Shown: positions 16,122 to 24,838 of the stretch, one piece after another | Layout: each line of letters opens with the position of its first letter | Position numbering within the stretch: the stretch's first letter is position 1 | Assembly: GCA_902519215.1 (NCBI GenBank) | Contig: CABYIX010000007.1 | Coordinates: 1 to 57,999 of the forward strand | DNA: 57,999 nt | Reading direction: 5' to 3' | From: an uncultured Candidatus Actinomarina sp. | Lineage (GTDB): Bacteria > Actinomycetota > Acidimicrobiia > Actinomarinales > Actinomarinaceae | Position numbers and translations under genes: made by a program | Notes under the pieces: generated by a model | Told to the model about the DNA's origin: nothing | The model's database searches: none | Seen by the model: only the letters and a program-made list of their open reading frames with translations

Positions 16122-16385
16122 CTATGGAATTAGTAAAATATCGTTTACGACTAAAGATGAATTACTCAAATTATTAATTTTTTTAATTTTATATATGAAA
16201 ATTTCCTTATTTTTAGAATTAAATTGATCAGCAATACTCCAGAGTGAGTCACCCTTCTGTATTTCATAATATATAAATTCATTATTGTTGATATTTTCTA
16301 TAGAATTTAATGGTAATTTAGAAAAAATAACCGATAACGAGCTAATTAAGTACATAAACAAAAATACTTTCAATCTTATTTTCAT
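16122..16385 (-). CDS. LysM-domain small protein, likely SOS-induced division inhibitor
   Basis: 87 residues from ATG at 16385 (MKIRLKVF); an upstream start is possible. An N-terminal hydrophobic segment (residues about 4-20) acts as signal or anchor. A LysM peptidoglycan-binding domain spans about residues 39-87: YEIQKGDSLWSIADQF ... INNLSNSSLVVNDILLIP. In Gram-positive bacteria the small LysM protein next to lexA (YneA; ChiZ/Rv2719c in mycobacteria) is SOS-induced and delays division. Here it diverges from lexA across a shared SOS box, supporting that role by context. The function is inferred. Confidence 0.8.
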   Translation of the reverse strand: MKIRLKVFLFMYLISSLSVIFSKLPLNSIENINNNEFIYYEIQKGDSLWSIADQFNSKNKEIFIYKIKKINNLSNSSLVVNDILLIP

Positions 16386-16421
16386 ATAAATTAATATAGA
16401 TAGGCAGTGTGACATTTTTAA

Positions 16422-16437
16422 TCGAACATTTGTTCTA
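16422..16437. promoter_or_regulatory. LexA operator (SOS box) between lexA and LysM gene
   Basis: TCGAACATTTGTTCTA contains the palindrome GAAC-ATTT-GTTC of the Gram-positive/actinobacterial SOS box. It lies 20 bases before the lexA ATG, just upstream of its TATAAT, and 37 bases before the LysM gene start on the other strand. One box can therefore control both genes. Confidence 0.92.
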
Positions 16438-16445
16438 ATTTATGT

Positions 16446-16457
16446 TATAATAAAGTA
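16446..16457 (+). promoter_or_regulatory. lexA -10 box, leaderless transcript
   Basis: TATAAT at 16446-16451 is only 5 bases from the lexA ATG at 16457. Transcription should therefore start at the initiation codon. No Shine-Dalgarno is present. The adjacent LexA box (16422-16437) would occlude RNA polymerase. Confidence 0.65.
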
Positions 16458-17047
16458 TGAAAAATAATAAACAGAACGAAATTTTAGAATATATTCAAAA
16501 AAATATTAATAAAGAAGGCTACTCTCCATCAATAAGGGAGATAGCAAAAGCTGTAAATTTAAAATCAACTAGTTCTGTACAACATCATTTAAATAATCTT
16601 GTTAAAAAAGGCATGATTGAAAAAAAAGCTAATTTATCCAGATCATTGACTAGTAATAGAAGCAAGTCTAGCTTTAAAACTGTTCCAGTGGTGGGATTTA
16701 TCTCAGCTGGAGTACCCCTATTAGCTGAAGAAAATAGAATTGGTGAAATTCCAGTACCTTCTGATAAATTTTCTCAGGATTTATTTGCTCTTAAAATCAA
16801 CGGTGAATCAATGATTGAAGCTGGGATACATGATGGAGATATTGTAGTTGTTGACAAAAACCAAGAACCTAGAAATGGAGATATTGGAGCATTTATGATA
16901 CATGACACAGAAGCCACTGTTAAGTATTTAGATACTGTATCAGGAAAAAAATATTTAATACCTGCCAATAAAGAATTTGAAAATATTGAAGTTAATGAAA
17001 ATACTCAACCTATAGGTAAAGTAGTAAGTCTCTTTAGAGATATATAA
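16457..17047 (+). CDS. lexA: SOS repressor LexA
   Basis: 196 residues. The N-terminal winged helix (residues about 1-65) includes the recognition region GYSPSIREIAKAVNLKSTSS. The self-cleavage site is the Ala84-Gly85 bond in VGFISAGVP. The catalytic dyad is Ser118 (INGESMIEAG) and Lys156 (TEATVKYL) in the S24 peptidase domain. RecA filaments trigger cleavage, releasing SOS genes. It has its own SOS box upstream. The 3' end overlaps dapF tail-to-tail by 14 bases. Confidence 0.98.
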   Translation: MKNNKQNEILEYIQKNINKEGYSPSIREIAKAVNLKSTSSVQHHLNNLVKKGMIEKKANLSRSLTSNRSKSSFKTVPVVGFISAGVPLLAEENRIGEIPVPSDKFSQDLFALKINGESMIEAGIHDGDIVVVDKNQEPRNGDIGAFMIHDTEATVKYLDTVSGKKYLIPANKEFENIEVNENTQPIGKVVSLFRDI

Positions 17048-17771
17048 CTTCTCCAGATAAAATTAGTTTTTCGTTTTCGAATTTAAGTTTTAAATCTCCA
17101 CCAGGATATAAAACATAACTATCATTTAAAATTTTTTCAGATTTATAAAGATAATTAAATAAACATAACGCGCCAGATCCGCAAGCATCAGTTTCACCTA
17201 CTCCCCTTTCAAAAACTCTTGCTTTAATATATTTATTATCAATAATTTGATATATTTCCAAATTGAAACCATCATTAAAAAGTTCAAGATTTGATACTGA
17301 TGAATTTAATTTAGATAAGTTAGTATTTTCTACATCCTCTACTTGAACCATAAAATGAGGATTTCCAACTTGTGATTTTATACCTTCATATTCTTCAAAT
17401 TCTATAGGATTTGGCTCAAATGTAGGAATTGGAGCTTGTATTTCTATATTATTATCTTGAACTAAAACCTTAATATCTGAAACTGGTGCAACAACAGTAA
17501 AGTTATTTGTATTTACAAAGTTATTATCGACAGCATATTTAGCAAGACACCTAACACCATTAACACATAACTCAGCATCAGATCCATCATTATTAAAGTA
17601 ATGCATTTTAACTAAAGCATCTTCTAAAGGTTCTACAAAAATTACTCCGTCAACTTCAATTTCTGCATCACTTACTAGAGCAACAACTTGAATTTCTGAT
17701 ACAGGGCCGTCATATTCGCCTACTAAAAAATTATTTCCTGTTCCCGACATGTATGCAAAATTAGCCATCAA
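17034..17771 (-). CDS. dapF: Diaminopimelate epimerase
   Basis: 245 residues. It converts LL- to meso-diaminopimelate for lysine and peptidoglycan. The two catalytic cysteines are visible in LCVNGVRC (normally CGNGARC) and GETDACGSGALC. The N-terminal 'MSGTGNNFLVGE' replaces the common 'HGxGNDF', a mild divergence. It overlaps miaA upstream by 11 bases, so the two are translationally linked. Initiation at Met1 or Met2 cannot be decided. Confidence 0.93.
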   Translation of the reverse strand: MMANFAYMSGTGNNFLVGEYDGPVSEIQVVALVSDAEIEVDGVIFVEPLEDALVKMHYFNNDGSDAELCVNGVRCLAKYAVDNNFVNTNNFTVVAPVSDIKVLVQDNNIEIQAPIPTFEPNPIEFEEYEGIKSQVGNPHFMVQVEDVENTNLSKLNSSVSNLELFNDGFNLEIYQIIDNKYIKARVFERGVGETDACGSGALCLFNYLYKSEKILNDSYVLYPGGDLKLKFENEKLILSGEVIYL

Positions 17772-18585
17772 TAATCTCCATTATACTTTGATAAACAACA
17801 TCTTCTTTTGATGAATTAATCATTTTTAATCTTTCTTCTTTTTTAAACCAGGTTATTTGTTTTTTAGCTAATCTTCTAGTTTTAATATTAATGTTTTCTT
17901 CAATATCTTCAGAAAGGTTTAACCCAATGGCTTGAAGAATTGTCTTTGATGGATTTTTTATATTGTTTATTTCATTAATAAGTCCGTTATCAATCATTTG
18001 TTTTGTTCTGATATCAATATTGTTTTTAAAATCAGGATGATTCCAAAAGACTCCAACATGTCCATCTGGTATATTTATATCTGGAAAAACAAATTTAGAT
18101 TCCTCAACCATAAATGACTCAATATTTCTCATCAAGCGTCTTTTATTTAATTCAGTGTTGGGTAATGAAATGTTGTTTAAATTATGAAATTTTATTAACT
18201 GATCGTAATTTAACTGTTCAAGTTCAGCTCTTATTGCTGGGTCAGCTGGTCTAAACTCATATTTATCAATAATAGATTTGATATAAAGTCCTGAACCACC
18301 AACAGCAAGAATGTCTTCATTAAAACTTTTTTCAGGTATCTCTTCATCTATTAAATAATTCAAATAATCAATGATAGAAAAATTTTGATCAGGGTCAGCA
18401 ATGTCTAAACCATAGTATTGAACTTGAGCCTGCATAACATCAGTTGGTTTAGCGGTTAAGATATCTAATCCCTTATAGACTGCCATTGAGTCAATAGATA
18501 ATATAGACATGTTTCGTTCGATAGCAATTTTATGTGCTAGATTTGATTTTCCAGAAGCTGTAATTCCAGCTAAAAAATATAACAA
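17761..18585 (-). CDS. miaA: tRNA dimethylallyltransferase MiaA
   Basis: 274 residues, on the short side for the family (about 300). It has a P-loop GITASGKSNLAHKIA at residues about 7-21, a 'SIDSMAVYKGLDI' substrate motif (usually DSxQVY), and a downstream 'AVGGSGLYIKS' motif. It adds a dimethylallyl group to A37 of tRNAs reading UNN codons. The product is methylthiolated by MiaB, encoded directly upstream with a 1-base gap. It forms the miaB-miaA-dapF operon. Confidence 0.94.
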   Translation of the reverse strand: MLYFLAGITASGKSNLAHKIAIERNMSILSIDSMAVYKGLDILTAKPTDVMQAQVQYYGLDIADPDQNFSIIDYLNYLIDEEIPEKSFNEDILAVGGSGLYIKSIIDKYEFRPADPAIRAELEQLNYDQLIKFHNLNNISLPNTELNKRRLMRNIESFMVEESKFVFPDINIPDGHVGVFWNHPDFKNNIDIRTKQMIDNGLINEINNIKNPSKTILQAIGLNLSEDIEENINIKTRRLAKKQITWFKKEERLKMINSSKEDVVYQSIMEIIDG

Positions 18586-18586
18586 A

Positions 18587-19963
18587 CTATAACTGTTCTG
18601 CTTTTAAATAGAACGGGGTTGAATCTACTATATTTACTTTTACAAAGTCTCCTAAGTTAAGATCACCTTTGTCTATGTGTGTAATTTGGCCACTATCAAT
18701 TTTTCCTGAATAAATTTGGTTATTTTTTTTAGATAACTTTTCGATTAAAAGTAATTGTTCAGTACCAACAAATCTTTTAAGTCGTCTCTCGCTTATATCA
18801 GTTTGAGTATCTTTCAATAATTGAAATCTATTATCAATTACTTTTTTTTCAACAAATTCTTGCTTCATATTGAAAGCAACTGTGCCAGGCCTAGGAGAGA
18901 ATTTAAACATATATACAGCGTCAAATTCAGAATAATTAACTATATCCATAGTATCAATAAAATCTTCATCAGTTTCTCCTGGAAAACCAACAATAATATC
19001 TGTAGTTAAGGATACATTAGGAATTATAGATCTTATCATATCAATCTTTTCGATAAATCTTTCTTTGTTATAACCTCTGTGCATTTTAGACAAGATACTA
19101 CTACTACCACTTTGTAGTGGAACATGAATCTGGTTACACACTTTACTTAACTCTTTAACAGCAAAAATTGTTTCTTTTTTAAAATCTTTTGGATGTGGAG
19201 AAGTAAATCTAATTCTTTCAAGATCGGGAATATTATTTAATTGTTCAAGCAATTGAGCAAAATATGGTCTACTTTTGTTATCTATTTTTAAGTCTCTACC
19301 ATATGAATTAACATTTTGACCTAACAGAGTGATTTCTTTTACGCCTTCACTAACTAATTGTTTTGCTTCATTAATAACGTCACTGGGTCTTCTGCTAATT
19401 TCAGGTCCCCTCACAGATGGAACTATACAAAATGTACATGAATTATTACAACCAATTTGAATAGTGAGCCATGCTGAAAATTCGGATTCTCTTATAGATG
19501 GAGCATCAGTTGGTAGATTTTCTATTTCATCAATAATTTCCGTAACTGGTCCCCAGTCTTCAGATTGATTCAATAAATTTATAATGTTAGTTAAATTGTG
19601 AGTTCCTATGACAACGTCTACCCATGGCGCTTTATCCCTAACAAGATTTTTGTCTTTTTGGGCAGCACAACCACCAACTAATAATTTTCTATTTTCAGAT
19701 TCCAATTTCCATTTTTTTAAATGTCCTAAAGTACCATACAGTTTGTCATCTGCATTCTCTCTAATTGTGCATGTATTTACAAAAAGTATATCTGCATTAT
19801 CTTCTGATTCTGCTTTCTGCATGCCATCTAATTCAAACAAACCTGAAATTCTTTCAGAATCATGCTCATTCATTTGGCAACCAAATGTTTTTACATAATA
19901 CTTTTTACCAATACGAGATGGTTTTAATATAATTTTTGAATTGATTTTAACTGTTTGTTCCAC
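18587..19963 (-). CDS. miaB: tRNA-2-methylthio-N6-dimethylallyladenosine synthase MiaB
   Basis: 458 residues. An N-terminal UPF0004 domain has its cluster cysteines in TFGCQMNEHDSE, VNTCTIRENADDK and GGCAAQKD. A radical SAM core contains CNNSCTFCIVP, the CxxxCxxC motif. A C-terminal TRAM domain spans about residues 388-455. It transfers the methylthio group to i6A37 of tRNA using two [4Fe-4S] clusters and SAM. It starts 38 bases after the recA stop and stands ahead of miaA in one operon. Confidence 0.97.
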   Translation of the reverse strand: MEQTVKINSKIILKPSRIGKKYYVKTFGCQMNEHDSERISGLFELDGMQKAESEDNADILFVNTCTIRENADDKLYGTLGHLKKWKLESENRKLLVGGCAAQKDKNLVRDKAPWVDVVIGTHNLTNIINLLNQSEDWGPVTEIIDEIENLPTDAPSIRESEFSAWLTIQIGCNNSCTFCIVPSVRGPEISRRPSDVINEAKQLVSEGVKEITLLGQNVNSYGRDLKIDNKSRPYFAQLLEQLNNIPDLERIRFTSPHPKDFKKETIFAVKELSKVCNQIHVPLQSGSSSILSKMHRGYNKERFIEKIDMIRSIIPNVSLTTDIIVGFPGETDEDFIDTMDIVNYSEFDAVYMFKFSPRPGTVAFNMKQEFVEKKVIDNRFQLLKDTQTDISERRLKRFVGTEQLLLIEKLSKKNNQIYSGKIDSGQITHIDKGDLNLGDFVKVNIVDSTPFYLKAEQL

Positions 19964-20001
19964 AGTTAAATTATAAAATAAATTTATAAATAAAAATTAA
20001 C

Positions 20002-21048
20002 TTATTTCTCTGTATTTGATTCTTCTTGTTCCTCAGTTGTAAGATCTTCTTCATCTGATTCAATTAAACCAACAGCTTTATACACATCTGTTTCAAGTTG
20101 TAATGCAATATCTGCATTTTCCCTAAGAAATCGTTTAGAATTTTCTTTACCTTGTCCAAGCTGTACTTCGTCATATGTAAACCAAGCGCCAGCTTTTCTT
20201 ACTATTCCATGATCAACACCAACATCAAGCAAACTACCTTCTCTTGATATGCCTTGTCCAAACATTATGTCAAACTGTGCTTCTTTAAATGGTGGAGCAA
20301 CTTTATTTTTTACTATTTTTGCTCTAACTCTATTTCCAATCATTTCAGCACCAACTTTTAAAGTCTCTATCCTTCTTATGTCGATACGAACAGATGCATA
20401 AAACTTTAGAGCTCTACCACCACTAGTTGTTTCAGGTGATCCCCACATAACGCCAATTTTTTCTCTAATTTGGTTTATGAAAATAACTGTAGTTTGGGTT
20501 TTATTAATTGATGATGTAAGTTTACGCAAAGCTTGAGACATTAGTCTTGCCTGTAAACCTACATGAGATTGACCCATTTCACCATCGATTTCTGCTTGTG
20601 GCACTAATGCTGCAACAGAATCTATTACTACAATATCTACACCTTCCGAGTCGATTAACATGTTTGCAATTTCTAATGCTTGTTCACCAGTATCCGGTTG
20701 GGATACAAGAAGTTCATCTATGTCAACACCAAGGGCACTTGCATATATTGGATCTAACGCGTGCTCTGCATCAATAAAAGCGGCAACTCCACCTTCTTTT
20801 TGAGCTTCAGCAGCAATATGAAGAGATAAAGTAGTTTTACCTGAGCTTTCTGGCCCATAAATTTCTACAACTCTTCCCTTTGGAACACCACCTATTCCTA
20901 ATGCTAAATCAATTGCAAGAGCTCCAGTAGAAATTGAAGGGATTTTTTTAATTTGATCAGATCCTAATTTCATTAAAGATCCTTCACCGAATTGTTTTTC
21001 AATCTGTGAAAATACTGTGTCTAGTTTTTGTGCCCTGTCTTTATCCAT
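20002..21048 (-). CDS. recA: Recombinase RecA
   Basis: 348 residues. Walker A is GPESSGKTT (65-73) and Walker B is in [14 protein letters not shown]. The L1/L2 DNA-binding loops include [18 protein letters not shown]. An acidic tail rich in Glu ends the protein. It drives strand exchange and stimulates LexA self-cleavage. The Shine-Dalgarno AGGAG is 6 bases before the ATG, and an SOS box with TATAAT lies about 60-80 bases upstream. cinA is upstream on the same strand. Confidence 0.99.
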   Translation of the reverse strand: MDKDRAQKLDTVFSQIEKQFGEGSLMKLGSDQIKKIPSISTGALAIDLALGIGGVPKGRVVEIYGPESSGKTTLSLHIAAEAQKEGGVAAFIDAEHALDPIYASALGVDIDELLVSQPDTGEQALEIANMLIDSEGVDIVVIDSVAALVPQAEIDGEMGQSHVGLQARLMSQALRKLTSSINKTQTTVIFINQIREKIGVMWGSPETTSGGRALKFYASVRIDIRRIETLKVGAEMIGNRVRAKIVKNKVAPPFKEAQFDIMFGQGISREGSLLDVGVDHGIVRKAGAWFTYDEVQLGQGKENSKRFLRENADIALQLETDVYKAVGLIESDEEDLTTEEQEESNTEK

Positions 21049-21105
21049 TTTATTCTCCTATTTATTAACATTAATTAATAACTATTTAAACATCTTTATA
21101 TGACA

Positions 21106-21129
21106 ATTATAATCGAACATTTGTTCGAT
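21106..21129 (-). promoter_or_regulatory. recA promoter -10 and LexA operator
   Basis: On the plus strand ATCGAACATTTGTTCGAT (21112-21129) is a perfect 18-base palindrome holding GAAC-ATTT-GTTC. Adjoining it, ATTATA (21106-21111) reads TATAAT on the minus strand, the recA -10. The operator thus abuts the -10. It starts at the last base of the cinA stop codon. The recA 5' UTR would be about 50 bases with a good ribosome site. Confidence 0.93.
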
Positions 21130-22328
21130 TACAACTTTTTAATGAATTTTATTAAGTCCCATATTGCGTTATTTACTGATCGATTAATTATGTCATCCCT
21201 ACTACCTCTTAAATTGTGCTCAATTGTCTCAGTATTTGTATCAGTTGCTATTGATATGAATATTTGACCAATTTTATAATCACTTGATGGAATTGGTCCA
21301 GCTTCTCCAAGAATTGCAATGGAAATATTTGAATTATATTTAATTTTAGAAGTTTTAGCTAAATTTTCGGACAATGTATTCCAATCCTTGCTTATATCAG
21401 AGCTTAAAAACTCTTTTTTGGATTCCGTAGTATAAAGAATATTAGATGCGACTAAAGCTTTACTTGCCCCCGGATGATTTACTAAAGCGGAAGCTAAATT
21501 ACCCCCAGTTACGCTTTCAACTAGTGATATTGTTAATTTATTTTCATGTAGTAAATCTAATAATACTTTTGAAGCTGGTATATTTTCAGTGCTAAGAATA
21601 TATTCATTAAATGTATTTCTAATGTTGTTTTTAAAATCATTTAAAACTTCAGAGGAAACAGAATTTTTATCAAATCTCAATTTAATAATTCCTTTACTAG
21701 CCAAATATGCAATATCAAGATTGATAGGCTTAAATTTATCAATTTCTTCAGCAAGTGCAGATTCAGCTTGATTATAAAATAATATAAACTCATAATCTTT
21801 ATCTGTTATTTCAAAATTTTTACTCAAAAATGGAACCACTTCATCTATTACTAATGGTGTAAATTCTCTCGGTGGTCCTGGCAGGATAAAAATATGCTTA
21901 TCATTACTATTAATATAAATTCCAGGTGAAGTTCCATTTGTATTGGTTAGCTTTTTTGAACCTTCTGGTAATTCTGCCTGTTTAACATTATTCTGTGGCA
22001 TAACTAAACCCCTACTCTCCCATCGGGATTTCATCCATGCTAAATGATCATTATCTAAAACTAAATTTAATCCTAGGTATTCAGATATAACTTCTTTTGT
22101 AAAATCATCTTCAGTGGGTCCGATACCACCACATGTAATAATTACATCATTATTAGATAAGAGATGTTCTAATTTATCTTTTATTATTACTTTTTGATCT
22201 GGAACTGTTAATTCAGAAGTGAGGGTGAATCCATTATTGTATAAAATTTGTCCTAAAGATGAAAGGTTTGTATTTACTGTATCTCCAAGAAGTATCTCTG
22301 TTCCGATGCTTAATAATGCAATATTCAC
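21129..22328 (-). CDS. cinA: CinA-family protein (competence/damage-inducible)
   Basis: 399 residues, two domains. The N-terminal molybdopterin-binding-like (COG1058) domain carries LLSIGTEILLGDTVNTN, ITCGGIGPTEDDFTKE and 'FILPGPPREF'. The C-terminal PncC-type nicotinamide-nucleotide amidase domain carries TISLVESVTGGNLASALV. Family members deamidate NMN and hydrolyse ADP-ribose. The gene is directly upstream of recA, as in many bacteria, but recA has its own promoter in the gap. Confidence 0.94.
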   Translation of the reverse strand: MNIALLSIGTEILLGDTVNTNLSSLGQILYNNGFTLTSELTVPDQKVIIKDKLEHLLSNNDVIITCGGIGPTEDDFTKEVISEYLGLNLVLDNDHLAWMKSRWESRGLVMPQNNVKQAELPEGSKKLTNTNGTSPGIYINSNDKHIFILPGPPREFTPLVIDEVVPFLSKNFEITDKDYEFILFYNQAESALAEEIDKFKPINLDIAYLASKGIIKLRFDKNSVSSEVLNDFKNNIRNTFNEYILSTENIPASKVLLDLLHENKLTISLVESVTGGNLASALVNHPGASKALVASNILYTTESKKEFLSSDISKDWNTLSENLAKTSKIKYNSNISIAILGEAGPIPSSDYKIGQIFISIATDTNTETIEHNLRGSRDDIINRSVNNAIWDLIKFIKKL

Positions 22329-22376
22329 AGTACTTAGAATAGCAAGATTATTCTCGAATAAGATTATGATTATTTC

Positions 22377-22832
22377 ATGAAAAAATATTTTTTAATTTTA
22401 TTAATTCTTATTTCGTGTACTCAGGATGTAACACAGAATGAAGAATCAAATGATGTTTTAATAACTGAAACATCATTTCAATACATCAATATAGATTTAA
22501 ATCAAGAATACGAAAATTTTACAAACAAAAAAACCATTATTGTATTTTGGGCAGACTACTGAAGTGCTTGTAGACGGGAGTTACCCGTCCTAGAAAAAGA
22601 ATTAGAAAACCTTGCCGATACATATGATGTTCTCGCTTTAGCACATAGTGATTATGACCCAACTCTTGAGTGGGTAAAAGATAATTTAAATGGGGATTTA
22701 AAAATTGGATTTTCTACTTCTGAGCTTCGTGATTACTTTAAGATAGTCGGTCAACCAATAACTATCATTTTAGATACAAATGGAGAAGTAATTTTAAGAG
22801 AATTTGGTGAATTAAATTTTACTAATTTTTAA
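22377..22832 (+). CDS. Probable selenoprotein: thioredoxin/TlpA-like lipoprotein with UxxC motif
   Basis: 151 residues if the in-frame TGA at 22560-22562 is read as selenocysteine (residue 62). The N-terminus MKKYFLILLILISCTQ is a lipoprotein signal with lipobox ending at Cys14. The sequence ...VFWADY-U-SACRRELPVLEKEL matches the TlpA/ResA active site (FWAxWCxxCRRE), with U62 in place of the first Cys and Cys65 as the resolving residue. 'VGQPITIILDTNGEV' supplies the cis-Pro loop. The frame stays open before and after the TGA, and a hairpin follows it. It is likely an outward-facing thiol-disulfide oxidoreductase. The alternative is a TGC/TGT misread. Confidence 0.75.
22573..22589 (+). promoter_or_regulatory. 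SECIS-like hairpin downstream of in-frame UGA
   Basis: GACGGG (22573-22578), loop AGTTA (22579-22583), CCCGTC (22584-22589): a perfect 6-bp GC-rich stem in very AT-rich DNA, extendable by TA/TA past one bulged C. The apical loop begins 16 bases after the TGA and has G at its second position. This fits the bacterial SECIS consensus as I remember it (short apical loop with G in the first two positions, about 16-37 bases from UGA). Confidence 0.7.
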
Positions 22833-22897
22833 CTTAAATTAAAGAACGTTAAATTCTATTTATGTATGATAAGAATATAAGCTAGCGGAGAAAAATA

Positions 22898-24016
22898 ATG
22901 AAAAAATCATTACTACTTCTACTCTGTCTTGCTTTAGTAGCTACTGCTTGCGGTGGGTCTGCTGAAGAGACTGTAGAAGAACCCGTTGCTGTGGAAGAAG
23001 TCGAGACTTTAGAGGCTCCAGCTACAACTGCTGCACCTACTTTAGATAAGATTATTTTTGGCTTTGTACCTAGCGCGGAACAAGCTGAACTATTAGACAA
23101 CATTCAACCTATGATGAAAGTTTTAACTGATGGTTTGGGAATTGAGGTCGAAGGATTCGTAACAAGTGACTACTCAGGTCTTCTTGTTGCAATGGGTTCT
23201 GGACAAGCAGATGTTGGTGCATTTGCTACATTAGGATACGTAACTGCAATGAATGCATTTCCTACAAGATTTGAAGCAATTGCTAAATCTGTAAGATACG
23301 GTTCAGGTTCATATCATGCAACTTTTTGGACAACAGATGCAAGCGTGTGTAAGAGCACACCAGTAATTGGTGCTTTTGAAAACATCAATGGTGTTGCTAC
23401 TTTAGTTACAGGATCAGAAACTACACCACCAGATGTAAAAGCGTTACAAGTTGGTTGGGGTTTTGGAGATGATGGTTTAATTCCTGAAGTTCGAGATGGA
23501 GTAACAACCAGTCCTGGACTTGCATGTGAAGCAGATCTATCTGTTATGTTAGGTGAGGAAGTATTATTTGTTGAAGAAGGTTCAACATCTGGGTACTTAT
23601 ATCCTTCACTCCAGTTAAAAAATGCTGGGATTGATTACACAAGTGACATAATCCAGAGATTTGCAGGATCACATGATGGTGTTATTGCGGGACTTTATAA
23701 TGGTGATGCCAAATTCGGTGTTACTTATGATGACGCAAGAAGAACATTAAGAAAAACCAATCCAGATGTTGGTGAAAAAGTTATTGCTTTTGGTATTTCT
23801 GCTGAAATTCCAAACGATGTTATTGCAGTAAGAACTGATTTACCACAAGAAATAAAAGAAAAAATTTATCAAATTTTATCTGAATATATAGCGACTGAAG
23901 AAGGTCAAGCTATTATGGATGAAATTTATGGTTGGACAGATTTAGTTCCTGCAGTTAACTCAGAATTCGATGTTGTGAGAGAAGCAGCAGAGGAATTTGG
24001 TCTTTACGACAATTAA
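22898..24016 (+). CDS. phnD: Phosphonate/phosphite ABC transporter substrate-binding lipoprotein
   Basis: 372 residues. The signal MKKSLLLLLCLALVATACGG has its lipobox Cys at 18, followed by an acidic Glu/Val/Ala-rich linker (about 21-46). The binding domain has the PhnD-family hallmarks: IIFGFVPSAEQAELL, 'VEGFVTSDYSGLLVAMGSGQADVG', and the phosphonate-binding Ser/Thr region 'VEEGSTSGYLYPSLQLKNAG'. It captures phosphonate, phosphite or related phosphorus compounds outside the cell. A Shine-Dalgarno GGAG is present. Next come phnC and two phnE genes; an intrinsic terminator lies between phnD and phnC. Confidence 0.9.
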   Translation: MKKSLLLLLCLALVATACGGSAEETVEEPVAVEEVETLEAPATTAAPTLDKIIFGFVPSAEQAELLDNIQPMMKVLTDGLGIEVEGFVTSDYSGLLVAMGSGQADVGAFATLGYVTAMNAFPTRFEAIAKSVRYGSGSYHATFWTTDASVCKSTPVIGAFENINGVATLVTGSETTPPDVKALQVGWGFGDDGLIPEVRDGVTTSPGLACEADLSVMLGEEVLFVEEGSTSGYLYPSLQLKNAGIDYTSDIIQRFAGSHDGVIAGLYNGDAKFGVTYDDARRTLRKTNPDVGEKVIAFGISAEIPNDVIAVRTDLPQEIKEKIYQILSEYIATEEGQAIMDEIYGWTDLVPAVNSEFDVVREAAEEFGLYDN

Positions 24017-24026
24017 TTAATAGAAG

Positions 24027-24060
24027 ACTAGGGTGGTTAATACTGCCCTAGTTTTTTTTT
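24027..24060 (+). terminator. Intrinsic terminator/attenuator between phnD and phnC
   Basis: ACTAGGG (24027-24033) pairs with CCCTAGT (24045-24051) around an 11-base loop, followed by nine Ts (24052-24060). The T-run abuts the phnC start region. Because phnC and phnE have no other visible promoter, partial read-through would give much more binding protein than transporter, a usual ABC stoichiometry. Confidence 0.9.
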
Positions 24061-24067
24061 GGAAAAT

Positions 24068-24838
24068 ATGATTGAATTTAAAAATATAAGTGTAACTTAT
24101 CAAGGTGGAGTTAAAGCTCTTAAAAATGTCTCATTAAAAATTTCTGAAGGAGATTTTGTCATAATCGTAGGTATGTCAGGTGCAGGTAAATCAACTCTTT
24201 TGAGAACAATAAATAATCTTGTTGAACCTACCGAAGGTGACGTAATTGTTGACTCAAGAAATGTTACTAATGCCTCTAAAAAAGAATTAAAAGATATACG
24301 TTCAGATATCGGAATGATTTTTCAAACATTCAATTTAGTAAATCGATCATCAGTATTAAAAAATGTACTAACAGGAAGATTAAGCCAGGTTTCTACATTA
24401 CGTTCTATTTTTGGATTATGGCCCAAAGAAGATAAAGATATTGCTTTTGAATCTTTAAATAAAGTTGAGATTCTTGAAAAAGCTTATGTGCGAGGTTCAA
24501 ATTTATCAGGTGGCCAACAACAAAGGGTTGGTATTGCAAGAGCACTTGCACAAAAACCAAAAGTAATGTTAGCGGATGAACCAGTGGCATCATTAGATCC
24601 AATAACTTCAAGGGTTGTAATGAAATATTTAAAACAAATTAATCAAGAACTTGGAATAACAACAATTGTTAATCTTCACTTTCTAGATCTTGCAAAGGAG
24701 TTCGGTGAAAGGTTGATTGGTTTAAAAGATGGTGAACTTGTTTATGATGGAAAAGTTAATGATGTAAGTGATCAGGATTTTGAAAATATTTACGGAAGAG
24801 CAATAAAATCATCAGATTTACTAGGAGAAGACGATTAA
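24068..24838 (+). CDS. phnC: Phosphonate/phosphite ABC transporter ATPase
   Basis: 256 residues from the ATG at 24068; a TTG at 24059 overlaps the terminator T-run and is less likely. Walker A is GMSGAGKSTL, the Q-loop region is IGMIFQTFNLVNRSS, the ABC signature is LSGGQQQRVGIARALAQ, and Walker B is VMLADEPVASLDP. The switch His is in VNLHFLDLA. These are PhnC-like features. It powers import through the two PhnE permeases. Its stop codon overlaps the ATT proposed as phnE start. Confidence 0.93.
   Translation: MIEFKNISVTYQGGVKALKNVSLKISEGDFVIIVGMSGAGKSTLLRTINNLVEPTEGDVIVDSRNVTNASKKELKDIRSDIGMIFQTFNLVNRSSVLKNVLTGRLSQVSTLRSIFGLWPKEDKDIAFESLNKVEILEKAYVRGSNLSGGQQQRVGIARALAQKPKVMLADEPVASLDPITSRVVMKYLKQINQELGITTIVNLHFLDLAKEFGERLIGLKDGELVYDGKVNDVSDQDFENIYGRAIKSSDLLGEDD

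Noticed and set aside
20547-20777. Plus-strand ORF of 76 codons inside recA
   Set aside because: Antisense shadow of recA with composition (His/Leu-rich) typical of a reverse-frame reading.
22377-22562. A complete 61-residue ORF ending at TGA, or a pseudogene with a nonsense mutation
   Set aside because: The frame stays open and family-like for 90 codons after the TGA, the TGA replaces a redox Cys exactly, and a SECIS-like hairpin follows. Recoding explains this better than decay, although a base error cannot be excluded from the sequence alone.
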